From Shewanella japonica (GTDB taxonomy: Bacteria > Pseudomonadota > Gammaproteobacteria > Enterobacterales > Shewanellaceae), in NCBI RefSeq assembly GCF_002075795.1, contig NZ_CP020472.1, positions 4,644,501 to 4,708,500 of the forward strand: 64,000 nt of DNA, written 5' to 3'. Shown one piece after another: positions 45,628-55,152 of the stretch; the stretch's first letter is position 1, and every line of letters begins with the position of its first letter. The notes under the pieces were generated by a model, which ran no database searches, was not told where the DNA came from, and saw only the letters and a program-made list of their open reading frames with translations. A program made the position numbers and the translations under genes.

Positions 45628-45716
45628 TCCTGTTCCAATTACCCTTCATGTCCTTTCTATAGCAATACCATTCCCATGCTATTCATGAATCAATAGCAGA
45701 ACAATTAATACAATAC

Positions 45717-46556
45717 TTAATCAATCACTTCTTGGTAGTGGTGATCGTACAAGGCCATAATTTCATCCACTTTCTTTCTGCCATTGCCCTTTTGGCTTAT
45801 ATTACGCTGCACTGCAATAGAGGCCAGTTTGGCACCGCGGTATAATTCGCGTGTTAGCGGAATATCATGGTTACTGATTAAAACAGGAATGTCTCTTTCA
45901 AGTGCGGTATGACGCGACTCTCTTGCAAGTAAGGCTTGATCATCTAAGCTGAAACCTGGCCCTGCATATGTAGTAAAGCTTGCCGTTGTTGATAATGGCG
46001 CATAGGGAGGGTCACAATAAATCACGTCCCCAACAGTCGACATCTCAAAAGCTTTTTCATAACTTACACAATGAAAACTCGCTTTTTGCGCCTTCATTGA
46101 AAAATGCCTAAGTTCATCTTCAGGAAAGTATGGTTTTTTATATGAACCAAAAGGTACATTAAAGCCGCCTTTGCGGTTGTAACGACATAAGCCATTAAAA
46201 CCATGGCGATTCATATACAAAAAATATACTGAACGCTTGAAGGGATCGTTAGTTTGATTGAATTCAGTGCGAATACGGTAATATTGCTCTTTTACATTCA
46301 TCTCTGGCACAAACATCGCTTTAGCTGCTGCGATATAAGTATCAGGATCATTTTTGACAATATTGTATAAATTAATCAAGTCTTGGTTTATGTCGCAGAG
46401 TAAATACTCATCATAATCAGTATTAAGAAATACTGATCCAGCACCGACGAAAGGTTCGACTAATCTATTACCTTGAGGTAAGTGTTTTGCAAGCTCGTCA
46501 ACGAGTTTAAATTTTCCACCCGCCCACTTAAGAAAGGCTCTATGCTTTTTAGTCAT
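45717..46556 (-). CDS. dam: DNA adenine methylase (GATC)
   Basis: 279 aa Dam-type N6-adenine methyltransferase. It has FLKWAGGKFKLVDEL, the SAM loop VEPFVGAGSVFLN, the catalytic DPPY in VIYCDPPYAPLS and RYNRKGGFNVPFG for target recognition. Methylated GATC directs mismatch repair and replication timing. It follows damX on the minus strand (98-nt gap). Confidence 0.96.
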   Translation of the reverse strand: MTKKHRAFLKWAGGKFKLVDELAKHLPQGNRLVEPFVGAGSVFLNTDYDEYLLCDINQDLINLYNIVKNDPDTYIAAAKAMFVPEMNVKEQYYRIRTEFNQTNDPFKRSVYFLYMNRHGFNGLCRYNRKGGFNVPFGSYKKPYFPEDELRHFSMKAQKASFHCVSYEKAFEMSTVGDVIYCDPPYAPLSTTASFTTYAGPGFSLDDQALLARESRHTALERDIPVLISNHDIPLTRELYRGAKLASIAVQRNISQKGNGRKKVDEIMALYDHHYQEVID

Positions 46557-46654
46557 GAATACCGTTTGCTAGCAAAATTAAAGCAGATGATTGTACTCTT
46601 TTTATTGGTAATAATCATCGTTTGAATTATCGAATCTAATGGCTTTTTAAGCGG

Positions 46655-48175
46655 TTAATCTATTTTGAGTTCATATCCAGTCAAATCACTCCATTTGCGC
46701 ACCCAGGGCGCGGATAAACCTAGTGACTGTTGTAATTCATCAGCTTGCTGCTGTGCCTGACTTACTGTGTCATATTGCCCAAATAACACAATATGGCGCT
46801 GTTTATAACGAGCTTGTTGGGCATAAGCTGAGTCTGTTTGAATCCGTTCTAGTTTAGATAATATTTGAGTGAGTGACTTAGCCTCTCGGACACTGGCAAT
46901 TTGCAATGTATAACCAGGTTTATCTAACAGTGATAAACTCGCCGTATTATCATTGTTAGATAAACCTTCAGCGACTAATTTGTCGCTCTCGGCAATCGGC
47001 TTGCCTTCTGACACTTCAGATAGCTGGACATCTTGATTTATGTCTTGAGAGCGTGCTTCGGGTGATTGATGAGTCATTGGGTCAGCGGCTAATTCATCTT
47101 CACTTATTTCAACGTTTTGCTCATCTTCTGTCTGTGAGATGTTGCTGTTTACATTGTGCTCATCAGTCATCTTACTGTTATTACCTGCACTGTTTCGCAG
47201 CATAATATCCACAAAATTGAATTCGGTAAGAGTAGGCTTGAGCGCATCTAGCCTTAGACCAGCCTCAGCCTGATTCAAGCCAGCCGTGTCGTTAATGACT
47301 GGTTGCAGTAATAATTCAGCATAATTATAAATAGCCCACTGCGCTGGCGTTTCTGGTGGCAAATAAATGTTATTAAACTTTACGTTATCTGCTGGCACTT
47401 CTGCAGTTTCTTTAAACATAAACCAGCTTGCTATAACAAGAGTTAATAACAACACAACAGACCCCATGACCCAAGGCAAAAATTTAGGCCACTTTTTGAC
47501 GTCTTCAGGTTGGTCCTCTAATGCTTTATTCAATAAATTGATCACTTCGGTAGGTGTGCCAGATTGTTTTTCAATTTGAGCTTGAATAATTTCACGCGGA
47601 ATAAACGGGGTTTTATTACTTCTCACCAAAAGTGTGCGATATAAGCCTTCTCGCTCAGCCAAGGATAAAGGCTCTAACTCAACATGTAGCAGCAAAGCTT
47701 GCATTGAGTCTGCGAGCTCGTGAGTCAGTTCGGCAAGTGAATCAGTTTCGATGGTAAACGTCATCGAAATGGGCTTACCCGCACATTGCAACTGAGTCAA
47801 AATCAAGCATTCAGCCCAAAGCTCTTTTGGCATGTATTGCGCATCATCAATAATGATGTGTAAAGGCTTAGTTAAGCTAGATTGTATTCGAAGTAACGTA
47901 TCAGCTAATGGAAGCGCATCATCAAAGATAGGAGATGAAATGAGTTGAACAAGGATTTTACGTCGAATTTCTGCGCTATCTGCATGCATTGGGCAGATTA
48001 CGAGTGCAGAATTATAACTATCCAGTTCACTTGCAAGGGCTGTAACTAAGGTTGTTTTACCTGCTCCTTTAGCACCGGACAAGAGCACCAATTGCTCGCT
48101 GTAGCTAGCAATATGCTGTAATCGCTGTACTAGAGATTCTTGAGAAGGTAACAATAGCGTTTGTTGAATGTCCAC
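46655..48175 (-). CDS. damX: Cell-division protein DamX
   Basis: 506 aa. The N-terminal AAA-type ATPase-like domain (Walker A GAKGAGKTT, Walker B HIIIDDAQ) is followed by one transmembrane helix (about 232-250), an acidic linker and a C-terminal SPOR domain (about 425-500, YTLQIASVREAKSLTQIL) that binds denuded septal peptidoglycan. It lies 27 nt after aroB. Confidence 0.9.
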   Translation of the reverse strand: MDIQQTLLLPSQESLVQRLQHIASYSEQLVLLSGAKGAGKTTLVTALASELDSYNSALVICPMHADSAEIRRKILVQLISSPIFDDALPLADTLLRIQSSLTKPLHIIIDDAQYMPKELWAECLILTQLQCAGKPISMTFTIETDSLAELTHELADSMQALLLHVELEPLSLAEREGLYRTLLVRSNKTPFIPREIIQAQIEKQSGTPTEVINLLNKALEDQPEDVKKWPKFLPWVMGSVVLLLTLVIASWFMFKETAEVPADNVKFNNIYLPPETPAQWAIYNYAELLLQPVINDTAGLNQAEAGLRLDALKPTLTEFNFVDIMLRNSAGNNSKMTDEHNVNSNISQTEDEQNVEISEDELAADPMTHQSPEARSQDINQDVQLSEVSEGKPIAESDKLVAEGLSNNDNTASLSLLDKPGYTLQIASVREAKSLTQILSKLERIQTDSAYAQQARYKQRHIVLFGQYDTVSQAQQQADELQQSLGLSAPWVRKWSDLTGYELKID

Positions 48176-48202
48176 AAGCCCACCATTAGACTCACACGTT
48201 AC

Positions 48203-49279
48203 TTAGACTTGGCTAATCACTTCTGCCAATAATGAAGTTTCAACATCTGAAAAAACGTCAGCGGAGCCAATTGACGTGGGTAACACTAACCTAATTTGAC
48301 CAGCAAGGACTTTTTTATCTCGCTGCATATGCGCAATGAATTGATCAAATGTCATTGAATCTGGTGATGCAACTGGCAAATCAAACGCTTGCAGTAAAGC
48401 AACGACCCTATTGAAATCTTGTTGTGAGATTAAATTGAGTTTTAATGACGTGAGTGCCGCCATGACTGTACCAGCAGATACCGCTTCACCATGAAGCCAT
48501 ACGCCATAACCCATTTCAGCTTCAATGGCATGTCCGAAGGTGTGGCCTAAATTAAGCAAAGCTCGTACGCCACGCTCTGTTTCATCTTGTGCAACCACAT
48601 CAGCCTTAATTTGGCAGCATCGAGCTATAGCATAAGTTAATGCATCATTATCAAGCCCTTTAAGTGACTCTACATTTTGCTCTAACCAACTAAAAAACTC
48701 AGCGTCCCAGATAATGCCATACTTAATCACTTCAGCCATACCAGCAGCAAACTCTTTAGCCGGTAAAGTTGATAAGCAATCGGTATCGATGATCACGGCT
48801 TGAGGCTGATAAAATGCCCCGATCATGTTTTTCCCTAGCGGATGATTGACTGCTGTTTTGCCACCTACAGAAGAGTCAACTTGCGAAAGCAGTGTGGTTG
48901 GAATTTGTATAAACTCAACACCTCGCTGGTAGCAAGATGCAGCAAAGCCAGCCATGTCACCAATGACACCGCCACCTAATGCAACTATGACACAATCGCG
49001 GGCATAGTTATTTTCAAGCAAAGCTGAAAATATCAAATCCAGATGTGTGAGATCTTTATATTTCTCACCATCAGGAAGCACAACAACACCCACGTCAGCA
49101 CAACTCGCCATCGCTTGTTGTGCCGTTGTCAGGTACAAGGGAGCGATAGTGTCATTGGTGACTATGAGTGCTTTTTTACCGGAAAGGTAATCGGAAAGGT
49201 AAGCATTTTGCTGCAATAAATTCTGGCCAATAAAAATGGGATAACTTCTTATACCTAATTCAACCTGAACTTGTTGCAT
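48203..49279 (-). CDS. aroB: 3-dehydroquinate synthase
   Basis: 358 aa NAD- and zinc-dependent enzyme of the shikimate pathway. ALGGGVIGDMAGFAAS (NAD loop), TTLLSQVDSSVGGKTAVN and the metal-binding NLGHTFGHAIE are present. It lies 8 nt after aroK. Confidence 0.97.
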   Translation of the reverse strand: MQQVQVELGIRSYPIFIGQNLLQQNAYLSDYLSGKKALIVTNDTIAPLYLTTAQQAMASCADVGVVVLPDGEKYKDLTHLDLIFSALLENNYARDCVIVALGGGVIGDMAGFAASCYQRGVEFIQIPTTLLSQVDSSVGGKTAVNHPLGKNMIGAFYQPQAVIIDTDCLSTLPAKEFAAGMAEVIKYGIIWDAEFFSWLEQNVESLKGLDNDALTYAIARCCQIKADVVAQDETERGVRALLNLGHTFGHAIEAEMGYGVWLHGEAVSAGTVMAALTSLKLNLISQQDFNRVVALLQAFDLPVASPDSMTFDQFIAHMQRDKKVLAGQIRLVLPTSIGSADVFSDVETSLLAEVISQV

Positions 49280-49287
49280 AAACCTAC

Positions 49288-49803
49288 CTAGAATCCGAGT
49301 TGCTCAATAATTTGATTTGCGACTATTTTAGCGCTTTGCTCATCTGTCTTAACAATCACGTCAGCAATCTCTTCGTATAAAGGATTACGAACATCAGCAA
49401 GATTCTCTAGCACTTCGCGCGGGTCATCAACCTGCAAAAGAGGTCGACGCTTATCGCGTTGAGTACGAGCGACTTGCTTATCGATTGTCGTCTCAAGGTA
49501 TACAACGATACCGCGAGCTGACAAATGATTACGTATGTCTTTACTTTGTACAGATCCGCCGCCAGTAGCAAGGACAATACCTTGCTTTTCCGAAAGGTCA
49601 GCGATGACCTGAGCTTCGCGACGACGGAAACCTTCTTCGCCTTCAACGTCAAACACCCAGGCAATATCTGCACCTGTGCGTTGCTCAATCTCATGATCTG
49701 AATCGTGGAAATCTAAATGCAGCATTTGGGCCAAATGGCGACCAATTGTGCTTTTGCCTGCGCCCATTGGGCCTACCAGAAAAATATTGCGTTTTTCAGC
49801 CAT
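49288..49803 (-). CDS. aroK: Shikimate kinase
   Basis: 171 aa. P-loop GPMGAGKSTIGR, shikimate-binding DSDHEIE and ATGGGSV, and the lid arginine RDKRRPLL. It is the first gene of aroK-aroB-damX-dam. Confidence 0.96.
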   Translation of the reverse strand: MAEKRNIFLVGPMGAGKSTIGRHLAQMLHLDFHDSDHEIEQRTGADIAWVFDVEGEEGFRRREAQVIADLSEKQGIVLATGGGSVQSKDIRNHLSARGIVVYLETTIDKQVARTQRDKRRPLLQVDDPREVLENLADVRNPLYEEIADVIVKTDEQSAKIVANQIIEQLGF

Positions 49804-50125
49804 TTTATATACGTCTGAATCTTATATGAAAAGTATGCCTTATCGACTTAAACTCAAGCCGACCTATAATTTAACCTTGCTCTAATGAGACTTGACGGAG
49901 GATTATCTCAGTTATGCACCAGTTGTTGCAAGTCATGTTGACGAATTAACCTGAGTTTCTTAAAAATAAATTCTACTTCTCCTTATTAATCAGAATAACG
50001 TTTCCTGAACTCTAGTGCAGAAGCTTTATTTTTATAGCATGAAATTAATAACTTAATTGAAGTTAACCTAAAGAACAGGCAAAAAAATACCAGCGAGAAC
50101 GCTGGTATTTTTGATTCGCAATTTT
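49804..50125. other. Gap between pilQ and aroK
   Basis: 322 bp without a gene. It holds the pilQ terminator (50083-50112) and, presumably, the aroK promoter; no clear -10/-35 pair is claimed. Confidence 0.6.
50083..50112 (-). terminator. Terminator of the pilMNOPQ operon
   Basis: AAATACCAGCG-AGAA-CGCTGGTATTT, an 11-bp perfect stem with flanking A/T runs, just past the pilQ stop. Confidence 0.92.
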
Positions 50126-52174
50126 TTACAACTGCTCAGTCACAATCTTAGGTGTAACGAAAATCAGTAACTCTTGACGCTCATTACTATCAGATGTGTT
50201 TCTGAACAAGAAGCCAACTAACGGAATATCACCTAAAACCGGCACCTTACTCACACGGCTAATTAAGTTTTGCTGATAAATACCACCTAACACAATGGTT
50301 TCACCATTATCCACAAGTACTTGAGTGCCGATACGCTGAGTATCAATAGACACTGCTTCACCTGTACCAGTTTGAACTGTTTCACCACGGGTATCTTGAG
50401 TTATTTCTAAATCAAGAATCACACGATCATCCGGCGTAATTTGCGGTGTAACCTTTAAAGAAAGAACCGCTTTCTTAAATGAAACAGTTGTTGCACCACT
50501 TGATGCAGACTCAACATAAGGAATTTCTACACCTTGCTCAATATAAGCAGACTTTTGATTAGAGGTGGTAATGCGCGGGCTGGCAATAATCTCACCTTTA
50601 TTCTCTTGCTCAAGTGCACTTAACTCTAAATCAAGCACGGTACCATCGGCCATTTTAGCGACACTAAATGCAATACTCGCAGCGTTAGTTGCCGAAGAAG
50701 GCAAATTAACATTTAAGCGATCACTTAATGCAGGTACAACACCAGCAACGATATCATTTGCGCCTTCAAGCGAACCAGAGGTTCCTTTATCGCCTTGCTG
50801 ATCTGTTATGCCCCAGCGAATACCTAAATCTTCAGATACGTTGTCCTTGACTGTCACCATTCGCGCTTCAATCAACACTTGTTTAATTGGAATATCGAGT
50901 ATTTCAACTAAGCGATGAATTGTTTCTAACGACTCTGCAGTATCTTTTACAAGCAGTGTATTCGTCCGTTCATCAACAGCAACACTACCTCGAGTTGATA
51001 ACAAACTAGAATCTGCACTTTTCATTAACTCAGCAATATCTGCAGCTTTAGCATAATTAATTTGAATGTACTCAGAATATAGCGGAGCTAACTCCTTCAC
51101 TTCTTTTTGATTCTCTAAATCTTGCCTTTCACGTGTAGCCAACTCTTCACTAGGCGCCACCATTAAGATATTACCTTCAATACGCTTATCAAGCCCTTTA
51201 GTTTGCAAAATAAGATCAAGTGCTTGATCCCAAGGTACATCATCTAAACGTAACGTGATATTGCCTTCAACAGTATCACTCGTTACAAGGTTGAAATCAT
51301 TGTAATCGGCAATAATTTGCAGCACAGTTCTGACTGAAATATTTTGGAAGTTCAATGAAAGTGAGCGTCCATTGTATTTCTTTTCTTCAGCAGCAACGGC
51401 AACACGCTCAACTTTATTAATACTAACCTTAAAAACGTTACCTTCTTGCTTATAGTTATAATCGTAGTTGCCATCAACATCGACCATAATGCGTGAAGTT
51501 AAATCATCCTTAAAAGTTTCAAAGCTTGTCACTGGTGTATTAAAATCCTGCACATCCATGACATATAATAAATCGTTTTTGATATCAGTGTTATACAGTT
51601 TAACTTCTAGTTTAGAGCCAACTTGAGCCACATTTGCCGCAACAGAGCGGTTATTCAAATGAATCAGTAAATCACCACCACCAGTTTTATTGCGTCTAAA
51701 GTCAATTGTATCAATACCATTAACAAACGGGTTACTGGCATTATCAGGCCCAGACATTGTGTCATTCACAGTTAAGCGATAGGTATTCCCCACAACTTTA
51801 CCTTGATAAGGCTTAACCTCTGCAAGATCGACAACAATATTTAAAGCGCCATCAACCTGCGTGGTTTTAAGCCCTTCAACACCTACACGATCAATCGTAA
51901 TATTTTCTTTTTCAAGGTTTGAAATACTGTCTTCAAAACTTAAAATTATTTGAGCAGGAGAACCTGACAAATCGACTTCAGGCTTATCTAGCGCGGATTC
52001 GAATACCAGTTCCAGTTCTAATTGATGATCGACAACAGAATGGTATTTAACATCCATTAACTTATTGGCGGCGAAAGCACTTGGAAGTGCGCCCAACATT
52101 AAAACAACACCCAATACCGTTTTAATTAGTGAGACTTTTTTTGTCGATGTTTGCATCGCGGCAGAAGATTTCAT
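50126..52174 (-). CDS. pilQ: Type IV pilus secretin PilQ
   Basis: 682 aa outer-membrane secretin through which the pilus passes. After a signal peptide come AMIN-type peptidoglycan-binding repeats (about 35-270), an N0/STN domain (about 275-335, LNFQNISVRTVLQIIADYNDFNLV), an N1/KH-like domain and the secretin core to the C terminus (VLGGIYQQNLISRVSKVPVLGDIPLVGFLFR). GAGGG before the ATG supports the start. It is last in pilMNOPQ. Confidence 0.96.
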   Translation of the reverse strand: MKSSAAMQTSTKKVSLIKTVLGVVLMLGALPSAFAANKLMDVKYHSVVDHQLELELVFESALDKPEVDLSGSPAQIILSFEDSISNLEKENITIDRVGVEGLKTTQVDGALNIVVDLAEVKPYQGKVVGNTYRLTVNDTMSGPDNASNPFVNGIDTIDFRRNKTGGGDLLIHLNNRSVAANVAQVGSKLEVKLYNTDIKNDLLYVMDVQDFNTPVTSFETFKDDLTSRIMVDVDGNYDYNYKQEGNVFKVSINKVERVAVAAEEKKYNGRSLSLNFQNISVRTVLQIIADYNDFNLVTSDTVEGNITLRLDDVPWDQALDLILQTKGLDKRIEGNILMVAPSEELATRERQDLENQKEVKELAPLYSEYIQINYAKAADIAELMKSADSSLLSTRGSVAVDERTNTLLVKDTAESLETIHRLVEILDIPIKQVLIEARMVTVKDNVSEDLGIRWGITDQQGDKGTSGSLEGANDIVAGVVPALSDRLNVNLPSSATNAASIAFSVAKMADGTVLDLELSALEQENKGEIIASPRITTSNQKSAYIEQGVEIPYVESASSGATTVSFKKAVLSLKVTPQITPDDRVILDLEITQDTRGETVQTGTGEAVSIDTQRIGTQVLVDNGETIVLGGIYQQNLISRVSKVPVLGDIPLVGFLFRNTSDSNERQELLIFVTPKIVTEQL

Positions 52175-52195
52175 TATTCCCTCATCCTTCGCACA

Positions 52196-52711
52196 TTAGT
52201 TACCAGATAGTTCTAAGTTGCTTGCTCTTTCAGCCCAGCAACCAGAACCATCTGGAATTAATTCTATTATTTCAATATATTGCGGTGTCACTTTACCTAT
52301 TTTCCCATGGTAAAGACCGAGATACTCACCGACCCCTAAACGATATACATTGGCATCAGAAGACTCGACCAAAGCCCAAATAGTGTCATCTTCTGTTAAT
52401 GTACCGCGCATTCTTAAATTGTCTAAAGCATATGTTTCTAAACGACCTTTACGACGCTTTAAGTCAGGCTGTAGACAATTTCTACTTGTATCAACCACTT
52501 CTTCTGTAAGCTCGCGTGAAGGTGGTACAAAAGGACTGCGCATTAATTCTGCTTGATAAGCAAAATGTTCAAACTTAGGAGTTTCTTTTAACGGAGGAAT
52601 ACGAGCAATGTGCTGCGCTTTAGTTGTCGTTACAAACAACTCTAAATCACTGCGATCACCAATACAGCCAGTTAACATTAACACCATCATTAATATAGGG
52701 AGGAATCTCAT
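52196..52711 (-). CDS. pilP: Type IV pilus lipoprotein PilP
   Basis: 171 aa. Lipobox LMLTGC (Cys16), an unstructured linker with FVPPSRE, and the C-terminal beta domain with LRMRGTLTEDDTIWALVESSDANVYRLGVGEYLG. It links the PilN/PilO inner-membrane pair to PilQ. Its start shares a base with the pilO stop. Confidence 0.94.
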   Translation of the reverse strand: MRFLPILMMVLMLTGCIGDRSDLELFVTTTKAQHIARIPPLKETPKFEHFAYQAELMRSPFVPPSRELTEEVVDTSRNCLQPDLKRRKGRLETYALDNLRMRGTLTEDDTIWALVESSDANVYRLGVGEYLGLYHGKIGKVTPQYIEIIELIPDGSGCWAERASNLELSGN

Positions 52712-53325
52712 TACTTATTCCCCTTATTCTCAGCAGGCAGCTGTGCACCTTCTTTAAATCGATAGGTTTTCGCTAAAATGTCCATCGACAAACTACCGCT
52801 ATCATCTCGTGTAATAACAAAATCATGTAAGCTAACAATACGAGGTAATTTTGCTACACCACTGACCATATTACCAAGTTGATGATAATCACCCACTACA
52901 GCAATTTTAATTGGGAATTCTAAATAGAAGTCACGCTCAATCTCAGTATCCCAATCTAAGCTATTTATTCTTAAACCTGCGTCAGTTGCTACAAATGTAG
53001 TGTCGTCCAATAAGCCCGGCATTTCATTTTCAGAAGGCAACATTTTAAGTAACTCAGCAAATTGCGCTTCCATAACAACCAGCTGTTCACGATATAGTTT
53101 TAAGTTTGCGGCTAAACGATATTTAGATTGAAAATCTTCTCGTAAAGTTATTTCTTTTCTTTCTTCGTTATTTAAAACGTCAATTGCATCGGAGACAAAT
53201 AAATAATAACTTGCCCCCATAACACAGATTGACAGAAATACTGCGAAAACAACCTTAACTAAAGCAGGCCAACTACCGATATTTTCAAAATCAATATCAT
53301 TAAACTGATCTAAGTCTAAATTCAT
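52711..53325 (-). CDS. pilO: Type IV pilus inner-membrane protein PilO
   Basis: 204 aa. One transmembrane helix (about 24-46), a coiled coil (to about 100) and a ferredoxin-like periplasmic domain (DYHQLGNMVSGVAKLPRIVSLHDFVI). It pairs with PilN. It is fused by overlapping start and stop codons to both neighbours. Confidence 0.94.
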   Translation of the reverse strand: MNLDLDQFNDIDFENIGSWPALVKVVFAVFLSICVMGASYYLFVSDAIDVLNNEERKEITLREDFQSKYRLAANLKLYREQLVVMEAQFAELLKMLPSENEMPGLLDDTTFVATDAGLRINSLDWDTEIERDFYLEFPIKIAVVGDYHQLGNMVSGVAKLPRIVSLHDFVITRDDSGSLSMDILAKTYRFKEGAQLPAENKGNK

Positions 53326-53897
53326 TATTGACCTCCTTCAGTTGCTTCAACTGATTCAACATCAGAAATCGTCACTTTTAATCTAAACTTTTGCAGCTGT
53401 CGTAAGTTCTCATTTTGGCTAATAATGGACTGCATACTTGGATCATTTAAGTATTGTGATGTTTTCACCTTACGCATCATATTAGCCACGTTATTATTCG
53501 ATTCACTGCGGCCTTCAATCCAGAGTAAGCTACCTTTTTTCTCAATACTTGAAAGGTATATTCCTGGCGGAACAATTCGCACTAATTCATCTAAAACATG
53601 TGTCGGCAAGTTTCGAGATTGCTGAAGGTTTAATATAATCTTAGTACGTCTTTCAATATCTTTCTTTCGAGCTGTGATTTTTCTTATTTCGGCAATTTGT
53701 GCATCTAACAGTGATATTTCATTTTGAAGATAAGCATTTCGTTGGCGTTGATCATCAGTAACAACCTCAATAAAGCTGAGTGTTAAAAATACAGCTAAAC
53801 AGGTCACTAAAAAAACCAATGCTAATATGCCAATATAATCTCGTTTTTGTTTTTCTCTGGCCTCTTCACGCCAAGGAAGTAAATTTATGTTCGCCAT
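53325..53897 (-). CDS. pilN: Type IV pilus inner-membrane protein PilN
   Basis: 190 aa. The N-terminal PilM-binding motif INLLPWREEAR is followed by one transmembrane helix (about 22-44) and a periplasmic coiled coil plus ferredoxin-like domain. It overlaps pilM by 13 nt. Confidence 0.95.
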   Translation of the reverse strand: MANINLLPWREEAREKQKRDYIGILALVFLVTCLAVFLTLSFIEVVTDDQRQRNAYLQNEISLLDAQIAEIRKITARKKDIERRTKIILNLQQSRNLPTHVLDELVRIVPPGIYLSSIEKKGSLLWIEGRSESNNNVANMMRKVKTSQYLNDPSMQSIISQNENLRQLQKFRLKVTISDVESVEATEGGQ

Positions 53898-54964
53898 TGA
53901 GCGTAACTCCTAAGCGCTAAACCACATGCCACCATATATTTACTAATACTTGGCTTAAGCTGGTTTTTAATATCGTCCTCAGCATGCAAACAACCTTGGA
54001 ACGGGTCTGCGACAATAGAATGTACACCCAATTCATTAGTTAATAATGCAGTCATGCCTTCAAGTTTTGCGGTACCACCACAGAGCACAATATAATCAAC
54101 TTTATCTTTACCACTGGCAGCACAATAAATTTGAAGTGTACGTTTAATCTGCTGTAATAATTGTGTTTGAAACGGTGATAACACCTCAAACATATAATTA
54201 CGCGGTAACTCGCCTGTTATTTTGGCGTTCTCAGCTTCGTCATATGGCATGCCATAAAACGATAAAATAGATTGAGTAAATAACTCGCCACCAAACGCTT
54301 GCTCACGAATAAAGGTTGTTTCTCCATGCTCAACTACGGCAAATGTCGTCATATTGGCACCGATATCAACCAATACTACAGATTTCTCATTTGCACCTTC
54401 GGGTAATTGTGCAAGGATTAATTCTGATGACCGCCCTAGTGCATAAGCTTCAACATCCACCACTTTGGTATCGAGCTCAATCGCATCTAAAGAATCCATA
54501 CGAGTATCAATATTATCTGTGCGACAAGCACTTAACAGCACATCAACTTTTGTCGGGTCAGTTGTGTTTGCCTGAAGAGTTTCAAAATCGATACTCACTT
54601 CATCTAGTGAATAAGGGATAAGGTTATCTGCTTCAATCTCAATTTGTGCTTCCATTTCTTCTTCATTTAATGAAGCGTCCATGTAAATGACTTTTGTCAT
54701 GACAGCAGAGCCAGAAACCGCGACAGCTGCAGACTTAATACTCTTAGGCAGTCCTCGCTTAATATGTCTTAAAGATTCAATAACAGCTTCTGAATCGCGG
54801 ATTTCGTGATCGACAACCGCACCTTTACGTAGAGGTGCAGATATATAGTTTTGAATTTTATATCCATCAGCGGTCTTACTTAGCAAAATGGCCTTAATCT
54901 CATGAGAACCAATATCGATCCCGACCATTTGCGGAGCTTGACGCTTCCAAAATTTAGAAAGCAT
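53885..54964 (-). CDS. pilM: Type IV pilus actin-like ATPase PilM
   Basis: 359 aa cytoplasmic FtsA/actin-fold protein: GIDIGSHEIKAILL (phosphate 1), VVLVDIGANMTTFAVVEHG (phosphate 2) and YIVLCGGTAKLEGM (adenosine). It binds the PilN tail. First gene of pilMNOPQ, divergent from mrcA. Confidence 0.95.
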   Translation of the reverse strand: MLSKFWKRQAPQMVGIDIGSHEIKAILLSKTADGYKIQNYISAPLRKGAVVDHEIRDSEAVIESLRHIKRGLPKSIKSAAVAVSGSAVMTKVIYMDASLNEEEMEAQIEIEADNLIPYSLDEVSIDFETLQANTTDPTKVDVLLSACRTDNIDTRMDSLDAIELDTKVVDVEAYALGRSSELILAQLPEGANEKSVVLVDIGANMTTFAVVEHGETTFIREQAFGGELFTQSILSFYGMPYDEAENAKITGELPRNYMFEVLSPFQTQLLQQIKRTLQIYCAASGKDKVDYIVLCGGTAKLEGMTALLTNELGVHSIVADPFQGCLHAEDDIKNQLKPSISKYMVACGLALRSYAQWRT

Positions 54965-55152
54965 ATTCCATCATCGCATTTATTTTTTTATATTTTAAAA
55001 TAGATTAGCACAAAATCAACTCGTTATAAGTATTTGTATTAAATGTTTCTAAATTTTACAACTTGTTTTTTTCTGTTTTCATGTTTTTACTTCACCAAAA
55101 ACCTTCCCCCTTATATACTAGCGAGCATATTTTTGATTTTTGGAATATTTCG

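Noticed and set aside
45628..45716. Terminator between the DUF2970 gene and dam
   Set aside because: Only weak dyads around GCAATACC and CATGCTATTCATG; no stem with a T run.
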